Origin: Shinella sp. WSJ-2
GTDB taxonomy: Bacteria; Pseudomonadota; Alphaproteobacteria; Rhizobiales; Rhizobiaceae
Assembly: GCF_003432075.1 (NCBI RefSeq)
Contig: NZ_QWBU01000002.1
Location: 62,001 to 126,000 of the forward strand
Length of the DNA: 64,000 nucleotides
Direction: 5' to 3'
In this document: piece by piece, positions 37,577-48,078 of the stretch
Numbering within the stretch: position 1 is the first letter of the stretch
How the letters are laid out: each line of letters begins with the position of its first letter
Notes under the pieces: generated by a model
Seen by the model: only the letters and a program-made list of their open reading frames with translations
What the model was told of the DNA's origin: nothing
Database searches by the model: none
Position numbers and translations under genes: made by a program

Positions 37577-38524
37577 ATGAAGCGACTGAAGAAATTCTTC
37601 TGGCCGCTGGTCAGCACGGTCGCGATCATTCTGTCGATCTATATTCTCTACAAGGACCTGAGGGGCTTATCGCTTGACGAGTTCATGGCGAGCATTCACG
37701 CCATTCCCGTCTCGGGCTGGGTGCTGGCCTGTTGCGCGACACTCGTCGCCTATGCGGCGCTGGCGGCCTATGACCATCTGGCGCTGGAGCATCTTGGCCA
37801 CCGCATCTCGCTGTGGTTCATCACCGTCACCTCGTTCACGACCTATGCGCTCTCGCACAATATCGGCGCCTCGGTCTTTTCCGGTGCGCTGGTGCGCTAT
37901 CGGGCCTATACGGCAAAGGGGCTGACGGCATCCGAGGTCGGCGTTCTCGTCGCCTTCTGCTCGTTTACCTTCGCGCTCGGCACGGTGATGCTGTTCGGCC
38001 TTGTTCTGGTGTTTGAGCCGGAGATCGTCGGGCGTTTTTCCCATGTCCTGCCGATCGAGGCGGCCTTTTCGACCGGCATCTTCATTCTCGGGCTGGTCGT
38101 GCTCTATGTGATCGGCAGCCTCGTCGGCTTCCGGCCGATCAACACGCGCTGGCTGAAGCTCGAATACCCAAAGCCTTCGCTGGTCTTCCGCCAGCTGTTC
38201 ATCGCGCCGATCGAGCTGATCGGGGCCGCCGCGATCATCTATTTCGTGCTGCCGGCGGAGGGCAATCCTGGTTTCTTCGTCGTGCTCGGCATCTTCCTCG
38301 CCTCCTTCTCGGTCGCCCTGCTCTCGCATGCGCCAGGCGGCATCGGCGTTCTCGAGCTGGTTTTCATCGCCGGTCTGCCGGATATCGATCCCGCCAAGGT
38401 TCTGGCGGCGCTCGCGGTCTTCAGGCTGTTCTACCTCATCATTCCGTTCATCATGGCGCTGGTGGTCATTCTCATCTACGAGCGCCAGCGGTTCCTCGCG
38501 CGGCTCGGCAGCAGCGAAGACTGA
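37577..38524 (+). CDS. YbhN/AglD-like membrane protein (UPF0104, LPG synthase TM domain)
   Basis: A 315-residue polytopic membrane protein with about eight helices of the lysylphosphatidylglycerol-synthase transmembrane (flippase) family. Characteristic are SFTTYALSHNIGASVFSGALVRYRAYTAKGL and the C-terminal SHAPGGIGVLELVFIAGLP. It lacks the cytosolic MprF aminoacyltransferase domain, so it probably transports or flips a lipid. AAGGCGGA precedes the ATG. The 200 bases before it hold no convincing gene. Confidence 0.88.
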   Translation: MKRLKKFFWPLVSTVAIILSIYILYKDLRGLSLDEFMASIHAIPVSGWVLACCATLVAYAALAAYDHLALEHLGHRISLWFITVTSFTTYALSHNIGASVFSGALVRYRAYTAKGLTASEVGVLVAFCSFTFALGTVMLFGLVLVFEPEIVGRFSHVLPIEAAFSTGIFILGLVVLYVIGSLVGFRPINTRWLKLEYPKPSLVFRQLFIAPIELIGAAAIIYFVLPAEGNPGFFVVLGIFLASFSVALLSHAPGGIGVLELVFIAGLPDIDPAKVLAALAVFRLFYLIIPFIMALVVILIYERQRFLARLGSSED

Positions 38525-38623
38525 TACAACGGATAGTTTTGGTTCATCGCGGGTTCAGCCGAATTCTTTCATGGTGTGATCCGTCTAGTGCACTGTAAAA
38601 CAGTGATATCAAGGGAGATCGAC

Positions 38624-39052
38624 ATGAAGACAACGATCAAGAGCGGTTTTGCCGCTGCCATGGCCGTCGCCATGTTCGCCACCACCTTCGTCTCTGCACC
38701 GGCCATTGCCATGCCCCTGGCCAAGGCCGGTATTGCGCAGACGAGCGATGTTGAACAGGTGCAGTATCGCGAGCGTCGCGGCTGGCATGGTGGCCATCGC
38801 GGTTACAGGCATCATCGCCATGGCTATCGCCGCCATTCGGATGGCTGGTGGTATCCGCTGGCTGCCTTCGGCGCGGGCGCAATCATCGGCGGTGCCATTG
38901 CCAATGACGGCTATGCCGAGCCGCGTTACGAGGGGATCAATCCGCGTCACACCGAATGGTGCTATTCGCGCTATCGGTCCTACCGGGCTTACGACAACAC
39001 GTTCCAGCCCAACTATGGCGGCCGCCGCCAGTGCTATTCGCCTTACTACTAA
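38624..39052 (+). CDS. BA14K family exported protein
   Basis: A 142-residue protein with a signal peptide (MKTTIKSGFAAAMAVAMFATTFVSAPAIA), a His/Arg/Gly-rich stretch (WHGGHRGYRHHRHGYRRH), a single hydrophobic helix (YPLAAFGAGAIIGGAIA) and the C-terminal BA14K motif HTEWCYSRYRSYRAYDNTF...GGRRQCYSPYY with two cysteines. BA14K was described as a Brucella antigen with lectin-like properties. AAGGGAGA precedes the ATG. Confidence 0.92.
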   Translation: MKTTIKSGFAAAMAVAMFATTFVSAPAIAMPLAKAGIAQTSDVEQVQYRERRGWHGGHRGYRHHRHGYRRHSDGWWYPLAAFGAGAIIGGAIANDGYAEPRYEGINPRHTEWCYSRYRSYRAYDNTFQPNYGGRRQCYSPYY

Positions 39053-39062
39053 GGTTTTCAGA

Positions 39063-39092
39063 CGGGCGGCCTTAGTGTCGCCCGATCTTTTT
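39063..39092 (+). terminator. Terminator after the BA14K gene
   Basis: Stem CGGGCG / CGCCCG with 10-base loop, followed by ATCTTTTT, just after the stop codon. Confidence 0.65.
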
Positions 39093-39101
39093 AGATTGGT
39101 C

Positions 39102-39142
39102 GCAATTCCGGATGCAAACCGCTACACTTTTGCTGGAATTGC
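39102..39142. repeat. Dispersed palindromic repeat, copy 1
   Basis: Core GCAAACCGCTACACTTTTGC flanked by the complementary arms GCAATTCC / GGAATTGC. One of four related copies in this window (others near 53189, 59540 and 60990). Confidence 0.7.
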
Positions 39143-39151
39143 TCCGGGGAC

Positions 39152-40123
39152 TTACTGGAACAGCCTCAAGACGCCCTCCGCATTGGAGTTGGCGATCTGA
39201 AGCGTCTGTATCCCCAGCTGCTGCTGGGTTTCCAGGGCCTTGAGCCGGGTCGATTCCTCGTTCATGTCGGCATCGACAAGTCGGCCGATGCCTTGGCCGA
39301 TGGCGTCGCTCAGATTTTCCAGAAAGGCCGACGACAGCGAGATGCGGCTCTCCAGCGCGCCGAACATCGAGGCGACCTTGATCATGCGTTCCGTCATCAG
39401 GTCGACGACCACGGTCATTTCCTCGAGTTCCTGCCGCGTCGTCTCCGGGGTAAGCGTGATTTCCGGATGGCCGACATGATTGGCGCCGCTGATCAGCACC
39501 CAGTCCTGGCTATAGCCCTGCATGGTGGCAAATCCGGAATTGGTGATGATGCCGTCACAGCCTCCATCCGAAACAAGGTAGAAGACCTGATCTGTGTCGA
39601 ACACGGCGGTCATGTCGAACTTGATGTTGGTGATCGAGACACCGCCGGCCTCGTTGCGTACGAAGGAAGCGGGCAGCGATTTCACGCCGTTCTGCATCGG
39701 GTCGGTCGGATCCGTCATGTGCAGCCAGTTCTGGCCGGCGAATGAGGCCGAGGAGGCAATCGACCGCAGCTGGTCCTTCAACTGGTCGAGTTCCGTGTTG
39801 ATCTTCACCTTGTCGACGCCATCCTCATGGGCAGCCACGAGCTTCGCCTTGACCTGATGCATGACCTCGATGGCCGATGACATGCCGGCATAGGCGGTGT
39901 TGACGATGCTTTCGCTGATGCCGAGCGCGTCGGACACCGCATCCAGCGCCATGCTGTCAGAGCGCATGGTGGTGGCGACCGCCCAATAGGCGACATTGTC
40001 CTCGGCAGTCTGCACGCGAAGGCCGCTGGAAACACGGCCTTGCGCGTCCATCATGCTGGAATTGAGCGCGCGAAGGGTCTGGAGCGCGGAAACCGCGCCC
40101 GCATTCGTCAGGATGCTGGTCAT
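39152..40123 (-). CDS. Flagellin (orphan copy)
   Basis: A 323-residue flagellin. The conserved N-terminal D0/D1 region reads SALQTLRALNSSMMDAQGRVSSGLRVQTAEDNVAYWAVATTMRSD and the C-terminal D0/D1 region ESTRLKALETQQQLGIQTLQIANSNAEGVLRLF, with a small variable centre as in rhizobial Fla proteins. No other flagellar gene is in the window, so it is an orphan. The centre has an unusual Cys (DGGCDGII). The ribosome site is weak. It is divergent from the PBP1A gene. Confidence 0.93.
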   Translation of the reverse strand: MTSILTNAGAVSALQTLRALNSSMMDAQGRVSSGLRVQTAEDNVAYWAVATTMRSDSMALDAVSDALGISESIVNTAYAGMSSAIEVMHQVKAKLVAAHEDGVDKVKINTELDQLKDQLRSIASSASFAGQNWLHMTDPTDPMQNGVKSLPASFVRNEAGGVSITNIKFDMTAVFDTDQVFYLVSDGGCDGIITNSGFATMQGYSQDWVLISGANHVGHPEITLTPETTRQELEEMTVVVDLMTERMIKVASMFGALESRISLSSAFLENLSDAIGQGIGRLVDADMNEESTRLKALETQQQLGIQTLQIANSNAEGVLRLFQ

Positions 40124-40414
40124 ATCAAATCATTCAAAAGGGGATTGTGCCCATCATGGGCCGGGAAGGTCATGCCGAGTAAGCGTGGTTATGGTTAACG
40201 AATTCTAAATCACCCAATTTTTACCAAATATCTCAGTGGATTAGCGGTGGCTTGAATGCGCGTAGCTGAAATGGGCCCGGTTTCGCGGCGTATTAAGGGT
40301 CGGTGGAAGGCCCCAAAACCGGGATGGAGCGTTTGCTATTCCTTAACCACCCCTTAAATCGCCTCATTTAAGGTTCAGGCACCGCAACGTTTTCAAGGGT
40401 ATATCCGACCGTTC
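40124..40414. other. Intergenic region between flagellin and PBP1A genes
   Basis: No gene. Contains an 8-bp inverted repeat CCCGGTTT (40276-40283) / AAACCGGG (40316-40323). It must carry both divergent promoters, but no clear -35/-10 pair is visible. Confidence 0.4.
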
Positions 40415-42649
40415 ATGGCAGCCAATCGCAAATCCCAGCGCATCGAGCCCTCGTTCCAGGCATCCGGGGGCCGAGACGACGACGACTTTCATGTCGGCGC
40501 CGGCGATCGTGTGGCAGGGAGTGGCGGGCGTAAGCCGCGCGGCAAGACGGCGAAGGCCGAGAAGCCGCAGCGCGGCGCACGCCGCCAGCGGGGTGGTTCG
40601 GGTGGCGGTGGCCTTTTTGGTCTCGTGCGCCGGCTCATCTACTGGTGCGTCGTGCTCGGCATCTGGGGCGCGATCGGCGTCGGGGGGCTTGTGCTTTACT
40701 ACGGCGCGCGCATGCCGAGCGCCACAAGTTGGTCGATCCCCGACCGTCCGCCGAATATCAAGATCCTCGCCGTCAGCGGCGATACGATCGCCAATCGCGG
40801 CCTGACCGGCGGCGAGGCGCTGTCGCTCGAAAACATGTCGCCCTATATCCCGCAGGCCGTCATCGCCATCGAGGATCGCCGCTTCTATTCGCATTTCGGC
40901 ATCGATCCGCTCGGCCTTGCGCGCGCGATGCTGACCAATGTCACGACCGGCCGCATGGTGCAGGGCGGCTCGACGCTGACGCAGCAGCTGGCGAAGAACA
41001 TGTTCCTCTCGCCGGACCGCACGCTGGAGCGCAAGGTGCAGGAAGTGCTGCTCGCGCTGTGGCTGGAACACAAATACACCAAGGACCAGATCCTCGCGAT
41101 GTACCTGAACCGCGTGTTCTTCGGCTCGAATTCCTACGGAGTCGAGGCTGCATCGCGGCGCTACTTCAACAAGTCGGCGCGCGACGTGAATCTCGGCGAG
41201 GCTGCCCTTCTTGCCGGTCTCCTCAAGGCGCCGTCGCGCTTGTCGCCGGCGCGCGATCCGGAAGCCGCCGAAGCCCGCGCGCAGGTCGTGCTCGGTGCTA
41301 TGCGCGAAGAAGGTTTCGTCACCGAAAACGAAATCAAGACCGCCATGTCGCAGACGCCGGCGCGGGCGAAGAGCTACTGGTCCGGTGCGCAGCATTATGC
41401 CGCCGACATGGTTATGGCCCAGCTTCCCGGCATGATCGGCGATATCAAGGAAGACCTCGTCATCGATACGACGATCGACCTGGACCTTGAAAAGAAGGCC
41501 GACGAGGCGATCACTGCGGTCATGGACAAGGAGGGCGCCAAGCTGAACGCCTCGCAGGCCGCCCTCGTCTCCATCGACGGTACGGGCGCCATTCGCGCGC
41601 TGGTCGGCGGGCGCGATTATGCCGAAAGCCAGTTCGACCGCGCCTCCAAAGCCAAGCGCCAGCCCGGCTCGGCCTTCAAACCCTTCGTCTATGCGGCGGC
41701 GCTGGAAGCGGGCCGCTCGCCGCTCTCCATCCGCAACGACGCGCCGGTCCGGATCGGCAAATGGACGCCGGAGAACTACGACCAGAAATATCGCGGCGAG
41801 GTGACGCTGGCCTCCGCGCTTGCCAATTCGCTGAACACAATCGCCGCTCAACTCGTCATGGAAGTCGGTCCCGACGAGGTGATCAAGCTCGCCCGCCGGC
41901 TCGGTATCGAATCGGAGCTGCAGTCGAACGCCTCCATCGCGCTCGGCACGTCGGAAGTGACGCTGGTGGAGCTCACCTCCGCCTATGCGCCCTTCATGAA
42001 CGGCGGCTACAAGGCGACGCCGCATATTATCCGCCGCATTTCGACGGCCGACGGCAAGGTGCTCTACGAAAATACCTATGACAACCCGCCGCGCGTGCTG
42101 GCGGAAAACATCGTTGCCCAGATGAACGGAATGATGATGCGCGTCATCACGGAGGGTACCGGCAAGAATGCTCGCGTCCCCGGCTGGCCGGTCGCCGGCA
42201 AGTCGGGTACGACCCAGTCGTTCCGCGACGCGCTCTTCGTCGGCTATACCAGCAACCTGACGACCGGCGTCTGGTTTGGCAATGACGACGGCAAGTCGAT
42301 GAAGAAGGTCACGGGCGGCGGGCTGCCGGCCAAGGCCTTCAGCCAGTTCATGATCGCCGCCCATACCGGCCTTGCGCCATCGCCGCTCTTTGGTACGGCC
42401 AATGGCGGCGTCGAGCTGCCGGCAGCCGGCGGCACGGAACCGACCCCGGAAGGCGACCAGCTCTTCGACATCATCTCCCGCACGCTCGGCACGGACGAAC
42501 AGCCCGCCGGCAACGGTCAGGCCGTCGCGACCGACCAGACCGGCTCGGTCCCTCTTGACGACGGCATGACGCCGCCAGCCGATGTCGGCGAACAGCGCCA
42601 GCCGGCCACGCGGCGCACCACCCTTCTCGACGTTCTCCTGGGCGGCTGA
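40415..42649 (+). CDS. Penicillin-binding protein 1A (glycosyltransferase/transpeptidase)
   Basis: Bifunctional peptidoglycan synthase, 744 residues. A basic, Gly-rich cytoplasmic tail (1-70) precedes one membrane helix (about 75-98). GT51 follows at about 120-310 (IEDRRFYSHFGID, QGGSTLTQQLAKNMFL). The transpeptidase domain follows from about 390, with the SxxK serine in QPGSAFKPF, SxN in ANSLNT and the KSGTT triad. A disordered C-terminus ends the protein. The first ATG at 40415 lacks a strong ribosome site. It is probably one of several class A PBPs in the genome. Confidence 0.95.
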   Translation: MAANRKSQRIEPSFQASGGRDDDDFHVGAGDRVAGSGGRKPRGKTAKAEKPQRGARRQRGGSGGGGLFGLVRRLIYWCVVLGIWGAIGVGGLVLYYGARMPSATSWSIPDRPPNIKILAVSGDTIANRGLTGGEALSLENMSPYIPQAVIAIEDRRFYSHFGIDPLGLARAMLTNVTTGRMVQGGSTLTQQLAKNMFLSPDRTLERKVQEVLLALWLEHKYTKDQILAMYLNRVFFGSNSYGVEAASRRYFNKSARDVNLGEAALLAGLLKAPSRLSPARDPEAAEARAQVVLGAMREEGFVTENEIKTAMSQTPARAKSYWSGAQHYAADMVMAQLPGMIGDIKEDLVIDTTIDLDLEKKADEAITAVMDKEGAKLNASQAALVSIDGTGAIRALVGGRDYAESQFDRASKAKRQPGSAFKPFVYAAALEAGRSPLSIRNDAPVRIGKWTPENYDQKYRGEVTLASALANSLNTIAAQLVMEVGPDEVIKLARRLGIESELQSNASIALGTSEVTLVELTSAYAPFMNGGYKATPHIIRRISTADGKVLYENTYDNPPRVLAENIVAQMNGMMMRVITEGTGKNARVPGWPVAGKSGTTQSFRDALFVGYTSNLTTGVWFGNDDGKSMKKVTGGGLPAKAFSQFMIAAHTGLAPSPLFGTANGGVELPAAGGTEPTPEGDQLFDIISRTLGTDEQPAGNGQAVATDQTGSVPLDDGMTPPADVGEQRQPATRRTTLLDVLLGG

Positions 42650-42757
42650 TGCTGTTGCCGGCTTGACGCCTGTCAGGAAGGCCCCCACATTGCCGCCGGG
42701 GATCGCTTATCCGTCTTAGACATGCTGATTTTGCGCGCTTTGCGGCGCGGCAATGTC

Positions 42758-42786
42758 TTGCAGTCGTCTGGAGGCATCCTTATATA
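42758..42786 (+). promoter_or_regulatory. Candidate dnaK promoter
   Basis: CTTGCAG with TTGCAG at 42758-42763, 17-base spacer, TATATACCCC with TATATA at 42781-42786, 110 bases before the dnaK ATG. The CTTG -35 core also fits the alphaproteobacterial RpoH consensus, so heat-shock use is plausible. Confidence 0.5.
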
Positions 42787-42896
42787 CCCCGCAAAGCTTC
42801 GGATCCGTTCGATGCTTTCGCTAAGACCATACCATTAGGGGCTGCCAACAGAATGCCTGAATGGGTTCCGGCAGTTCGCTTGAAGGAGAGAATGAC

Positions 42897-44798
<1,902 letters not shown>

Positions 44799-44811
44799 GC
44801 CTCCAGACATG

Positions 44812-44834
44812 CCGGCCGCGTTTTACGCGGCCGG
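44812..44834 (+). terminator. Hairpin between dnaK and dnaJ
   Basis: Perfect 9-bp stem CCGGCCGCG / CGCGGCCGG with TTTTA loop, 13 bases after the dnaK stop. There is no U-tract, so it more likely sets partial termination or RNA processing, which would explain a higher dnaK than dnaJ level. Confidence 0.55.
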
Positions 44835-45043
44835 TGCACTTGGACAGCGAAAAGGCGGAAGTCAGCGCGAAGGGAACAAGGCCGAGATGATCACGCCCGT
44901 TTTCAGCGGTGACGATGTCCTGGCCCTGTCTTTCGCACCGGCTCCCGCCTTTTTTCATGCGCGCTTTTCAGGCGCGCAGGCTGAAGGCAAGTTTGCTCAT
45001 CCATAACAAGAAGACCGTTCCCGCGAAACGGATGTGAACCCGA

Positions 45044-46168
45044 ATGGCAAAAGCTGATTTTTACGAGACGCTGGGTGTCTCCAAGACCGCCGACGAGAAG
45101 GAGCTGAAGAGCGCCTTCCGCAAGATGGCGATGAAGTATCATCCGGACAAGAATCCGGGCGATGCCTCTGCCGAGCAGAAGTTCAAGGAAGTCAATGAAG
45201 CCTATGAGACGCTGAAGGACGCGCAGAAGCGCGCAGCCTATGACCGTTACGGCCACGCCGCCTTCGAACAGGGCGGCATGGGGGGCGGTGGCGGCGGCTT
45301 CCAGGGCGGCGGTTTCTCCGACATCTTCGAGGACATCTTCGGCGAGATGATGGGCGGCGGGCGCCAGCGGCGATCCTCAGGCGGACGCGAGCGCGGCGGC
45401 GACCTGCGCTACAACATGGAAATCTCGCTGGAAGAGGCCTACGCCGGCAAGACCGCGCAGATCCGCGTGCCAACGTCGATCACCTGCGACGTCTGCACGG
45501 GCACCGGCGCCAAGCCGGGCACCAGCCCGAAAACCTGCGCGACCTGCCAAGGCTCCGGCCGCGTGCGAGCCGCCCAAGGCTTCTTCTCGATCGAGCGTAC
45601 CTGCCCGACCTGTCATGGCCGCGGCCAGACGATCACCGACCCCTGCACCAAGTGCCACGGAAACGGCCGCGTCACGGAAGAGCGTTCGCTGTCGGTGAAC
45701 ATTCCGGCTGGCATCGAGGACGGCACACGTATCCGCCTGTCGGGCGAGGGCGAAGCCGGCGTTCGCGGCGGTCCGGCGGGCGATCTCTATATTTTCCTGT
45801 CGGTCAAGCCGCATGAATTCTACCAGCGCGACGGGGCGGATCTTTACTGCGCCGTGCCGATCTCGATGACGACGGCGGCGCTTGGCGGAACCTTCGATGT
45901 CGCGACGCTCGATGGCACCAAGTCGCGCGTCTCGGTGCCGGAGGGCACGCAGGCCGGCAAACAGTTCCGCCTGAAGGGCAAGGGCATGCCGGTGCTCCGC
46001 TCCAACCAGGTCGGCGATCTCTATATCCAGATCCAGATCGAGACGCCGCAGAAGCTGACCAAGCGCCAGCGCGAGCTGCTCAAGGAATTCGAGGAGATTT
46101 CCTCGAAGGACAACAATCCGGAATCCGCGGGTTTCTTCGCGCGGATGAAGGAATTCTTCGAGGGCTGA
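45044..46168 (+). CDS. dnaJ: Chaperone DnaJ (Hsp40)
   Basis: DnaK co-chaperone of 374 residues: J domain (residues 1-70) with HPD in KYHPDKN, Gly/Phe-rich linker ([15 protein letters not shown]), zinc domain with four repeats ([32 protein letters not shown]) and two C-terminal client domains. The length is normal for type I DnaJ. Confidence 0.98.
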   Translation: MAKADFYETLGVSKTADEKELKSAFRKMAMKYHPDKNPGDASAEQKFKEVNEAYETLKDAQKRAAYDRYGHAAFEQGGMGGGGGGFQGGGFSDIFEDIFGEMMGGGRQRRSSGGRERGGDLRYNMEISLEEAYAGKTAQIRVPTSITCDVCTGTGAKPGTSPKTCATCQGSGRVRAAQGFFSIERTCPTCHGRGQTITDPCTKCHGNGRVTEERSLSVNIPAGIEDGTRIRLSGEGEAGVRGGPAGDLYIFLSVKPHEFYQRDGADLYCAVPISMTTAALGGTFDVATLDGTKSRVSVPEGTQAGKQFRLKGKGMPVLRSNQVGDLYIQIQIETPQKLTKRQRELLKEFEEISSKDNNPESAGFFARMKEFFEG

Positions 46169-46186
46169 TTCGGCCTGAGGACCAAG

Positions 46187-46218
46187 AAAAAGCCGGGGTG
46201 GAAACACCCGGCTTTTTT
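46187..46218. terminator. Bidirectional terminator after dnaJ
   Basis: Stem AAAAAGCCGGG / CCCGGCTTTTT with GAAA-type loop. The A-run and T-run let it stop transcription both from dnaJ and from the convergent small membrane protein gene. Confidence 0.85.
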
Positions 46219-46454
46219 CATGCCGCGCGCAGGAAGAAATTCGAAAACCGCTTCTGCACGAAGGGCGAGACGAAGAAGACCATGGCGAAGACCATGATGG
46301 GAGCGATGACGGCCGTGCGCTGCCAGATCGTCCAGCCCTCGGTGAACGGCAGCACGATATAGAGGATCGTGGTGATCAGCGGATAGACGGGCACGAGCGT
46401 AGCGAGTGCGAGATGGATGCGGGAAAGCTTGCGGGGATGAGAGGCAGCGGTCAT
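46218..46454 (-). CDS. Small two-helix membrane protein
   Basis: A 78-residue protein with two hydrophobic helices (LALATLVPVYPLITTILYIVLPF and TAVIAPIMVFAMVFFVSPFV), no recognised family. GGGAGG lies just before the ATG at 46454. Its promoter region is the large TetR-type palindrome shared with the divergent TetR gene, so it is the probable regulatory target. Confidence 0.7.
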   Translation of the reverse strand: MTAASHPRKLSRIHLALATLVPVYPLITTILYIVLPFTEGWTIWQRTAVIAPIMVFAMVFFVSPFVQKRFSNFFLRAA

Positions 46455-46471
46455 GGGAGGAACCTTTATAA

Positions 46472-46511
46472 AACGGAACGTTTCGTTTATATAGAAACGA
46501 AACGTTCCGTT
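46472..46511. promoter_or_regulatory. TetR operator, perfect 17-bp inverted repeat
   Basis: Arms AACGGAACGTTTCGTTT and AAACGAAACGTTCCGTT around ATATAG. Each arm also contains a smaller GGAACGTT/AACG repeat, suggesting two dimers. It lies between a small membrane protein gene and a TetR gene, covering both promoters. Confidence 0.85.
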
Positions 46512-46553
46512 CAAGTACCTTTCATGCTAGAAGGGTAAAAAAGGAAAATCCCC

Positions 46554-47177
46554 GTGTCCGAAACTGCCCAAGTTACCGAAACCAAGCCGGCCCGCCGCTC
46601 GATCGGCGCGACCCGCAATCCCGAGAGCGAGGCGGCGATCCTTGCTGCGGCCGAAGCGGTGCTTCTGGAAAACGGCCTGAACGGCTTCTCCATCGAGGCG
46701 GTGGCCAAGCGCGCGCGGGCCGGCAAGCCGACGATCTACCGCTGGTGGCCCTCGCAGGCCGCGCTGTTGCTCGACGTCTATCATTGCCGCAAGCGCACCA
46801 GCTTCATCTTCCCGGACACGGGCAACATCCGCGAAGACCTGCGCGCCTATCTGACAGGCATCCTGGCGACCTGGCGCGAAGGCACGGGCGGCGAAGTGTT
46901 CCGCTGCGTGGTGGCGAAGGCGCAGGGCGATCGCGATGCGCTGGCCGCCCTTTCGGCCTATATGGTTGATCGTCGCAGCCAGAGCGGAAAGATCATCGAG
47001 AAGGCGCAGGCGCGCGGAGAGGTGCGCGCGGATGTGAATCCCACGCTGACCACGGAACTCATCTCCAGCTTCGCCTGGGGCCGATTGCTGACGGAACGGC
47101 TCGACGTGACCGACGCAGAGATCGACGCCGTGATCGATACGGTTTTGGCCGGCATCGTCACGCAGCCAGCCGCATAG
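46554..47177 (+). CDS. TetR-family regulator
   Basis: A 207-residue repressor. The helix-turn-helix is in residues 30-70 (AAILAAAEAVLLENGLNGFSIEAVAKRARAGKPTIYRWW), followed by a ligand domain resembling TetR_C. The start codon is GTG at 46554, with AAGGAAAA in front. The perfect palindrome 43 bases upstream indicates autoregulation and control of the divergent membrane protein gene. Ligand unknown. Confidence 0.92.
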   Translation: MSETAQVTETKPARRSIGATRNPESEAAILAAAEAVLLENGLNGFSIEAVAKRARAGKPTIYRWWPSQAALLLDVYHCRKRTSFIFPDTGNIREDLRAYLTGILATWREGTGGEVFRCVVAKAQGDRDALAALSAYMVDRRSQSGKIIEKAQARGEVRADVNPTLTTELISSFAWGRLLTERLDVTDAEIDAVIDTVLAGIVTQPAA

Positions 47178-47180
47178 CCT

Positions 47181-47858
47181 TCAGTCGGCTGTGCGCAGAA
47201 GGCGCAGTTTGCCGTCGGCATCCACCGCGGATGTCACGCCCTCATAGCTCTTCAAAAGCGGATGACTGGTTTCGATCGGATGATGATGCGTTGCCGTCAT
47301 CACGGCCACCTGCGCGCCCGCTCCTTCGCCCGCCAGAATGCCGGCCGGCACGTCCTCGAAAACCAGGCAATCGGCCGGATCGAAGCCGAGGCGTTTTGCG
47401 CCGAGGATATAGCCATCCGGCGCCGGCTTGCCCTTCGTCACGTCATCGGCGGTGACGATGACCGTCGGCAGCGGAATGCCGGTTGCGGCAAGGCGGCGAT
47501 GGGCGAGCGCTACCGGCGCCGAGGTCACGATGCCCCAGCGGCTCATCGGAAGCGCCGAAAGGAATTCGATGGCACCGGAAATGGGAACGATGCCCTCGAC
47601 ATCCTCCATCTCCGCCCGCTCGACCTCTTTCGCCTCGGCAAGCGGATCCACGCCGGGCAGGCCGAGCCGCGTGATCGTATCAATGCCGCGCACGCCATGC
47701 ATGGTCGGCAGGAAGGCCGCGACATCGAGCCCATGTTTGCGCGCCCAGTTGCTCCAGACACGTTCGGTTGCCGGAATGGAATTGATGATCGTGCCGTCCA
47801 TGTCGAAAAGGAAGGCGGAAAAGCTGCGGTCGAAAACGGGACGGGCTGAAAGGGACAA
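47181..47858 (-). CDS. HAD-family phosphatase (sugar-phosphatase-like)
   Basis: A haloacid-dehalogenase phosphatase of about 225 residues: motif I FLFDMDGTIINS, motif II IVTSAP, motif III Lys in KGKPAPDGY and motif IV CLVFEDVPAG, with an alpha-helical cap between I and II (subfamily I, like sugar phosphatases). The start is uncertain: a TTG at 47858 with AGG upstream gives the usual N-terminus, but the frame is open to 47939. It abuts the TetR gene tail to tail. Confidence 0.88.
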   Translation of the reverse strand: MSLSARPVFDRSFSAFLFDMDGTIINSIPATERVWSNWARKHGLDVAAFLPTMHGVRGIDTITRLGLPGVDPLAEAKEVERAEMEDVEGIVPISGAIEFLSALPMSRWGIVTSAPVALAHRRLAATGIPLPTVIVTADDVTKGKPAPDGYILGAKRLGFDPADCLVFEDVPAGILAGEGAGAQVAVMTATHHHPIETSHPLLKSYEGVTSAVDADGKLRLLRTAD

Positions 47859-48078
47859 GATGAAAACCTGCTGGCCGGGGAGGGGAGGCGCAAAGCGCGG
47901 CGGGAGCTTTGAATTACCCGCTCCCGTCCGGGCAGGCAACCGGCTTCACGCCTTCGTGTCCCGCGCAGCGCCTGTGATGTTGATGCGGCGCACCCGCAAC
48001 CCCATCTTTCTGTTGCTCGCGGCAGAATGCGCCGACAAACGATTCCCCTTCGCGGAAAAATGCTCTAGCTCTCGAACC

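Noticed and set aside
37500-37580. Possible 26-codon leader peptide overlapping the start of the YbhN-like gene
   Set aside because: Composition is Gly/Pro-rich, the ribosome site is poor and no leader-type hairpin follows; probably chance in GC-rich DNA.
46187-46511. CRISPR-like repeats near the TetR operator
   Set aside because: There are just two arms of a single palindrome and one terminator, not regularly spaced direct repeats.
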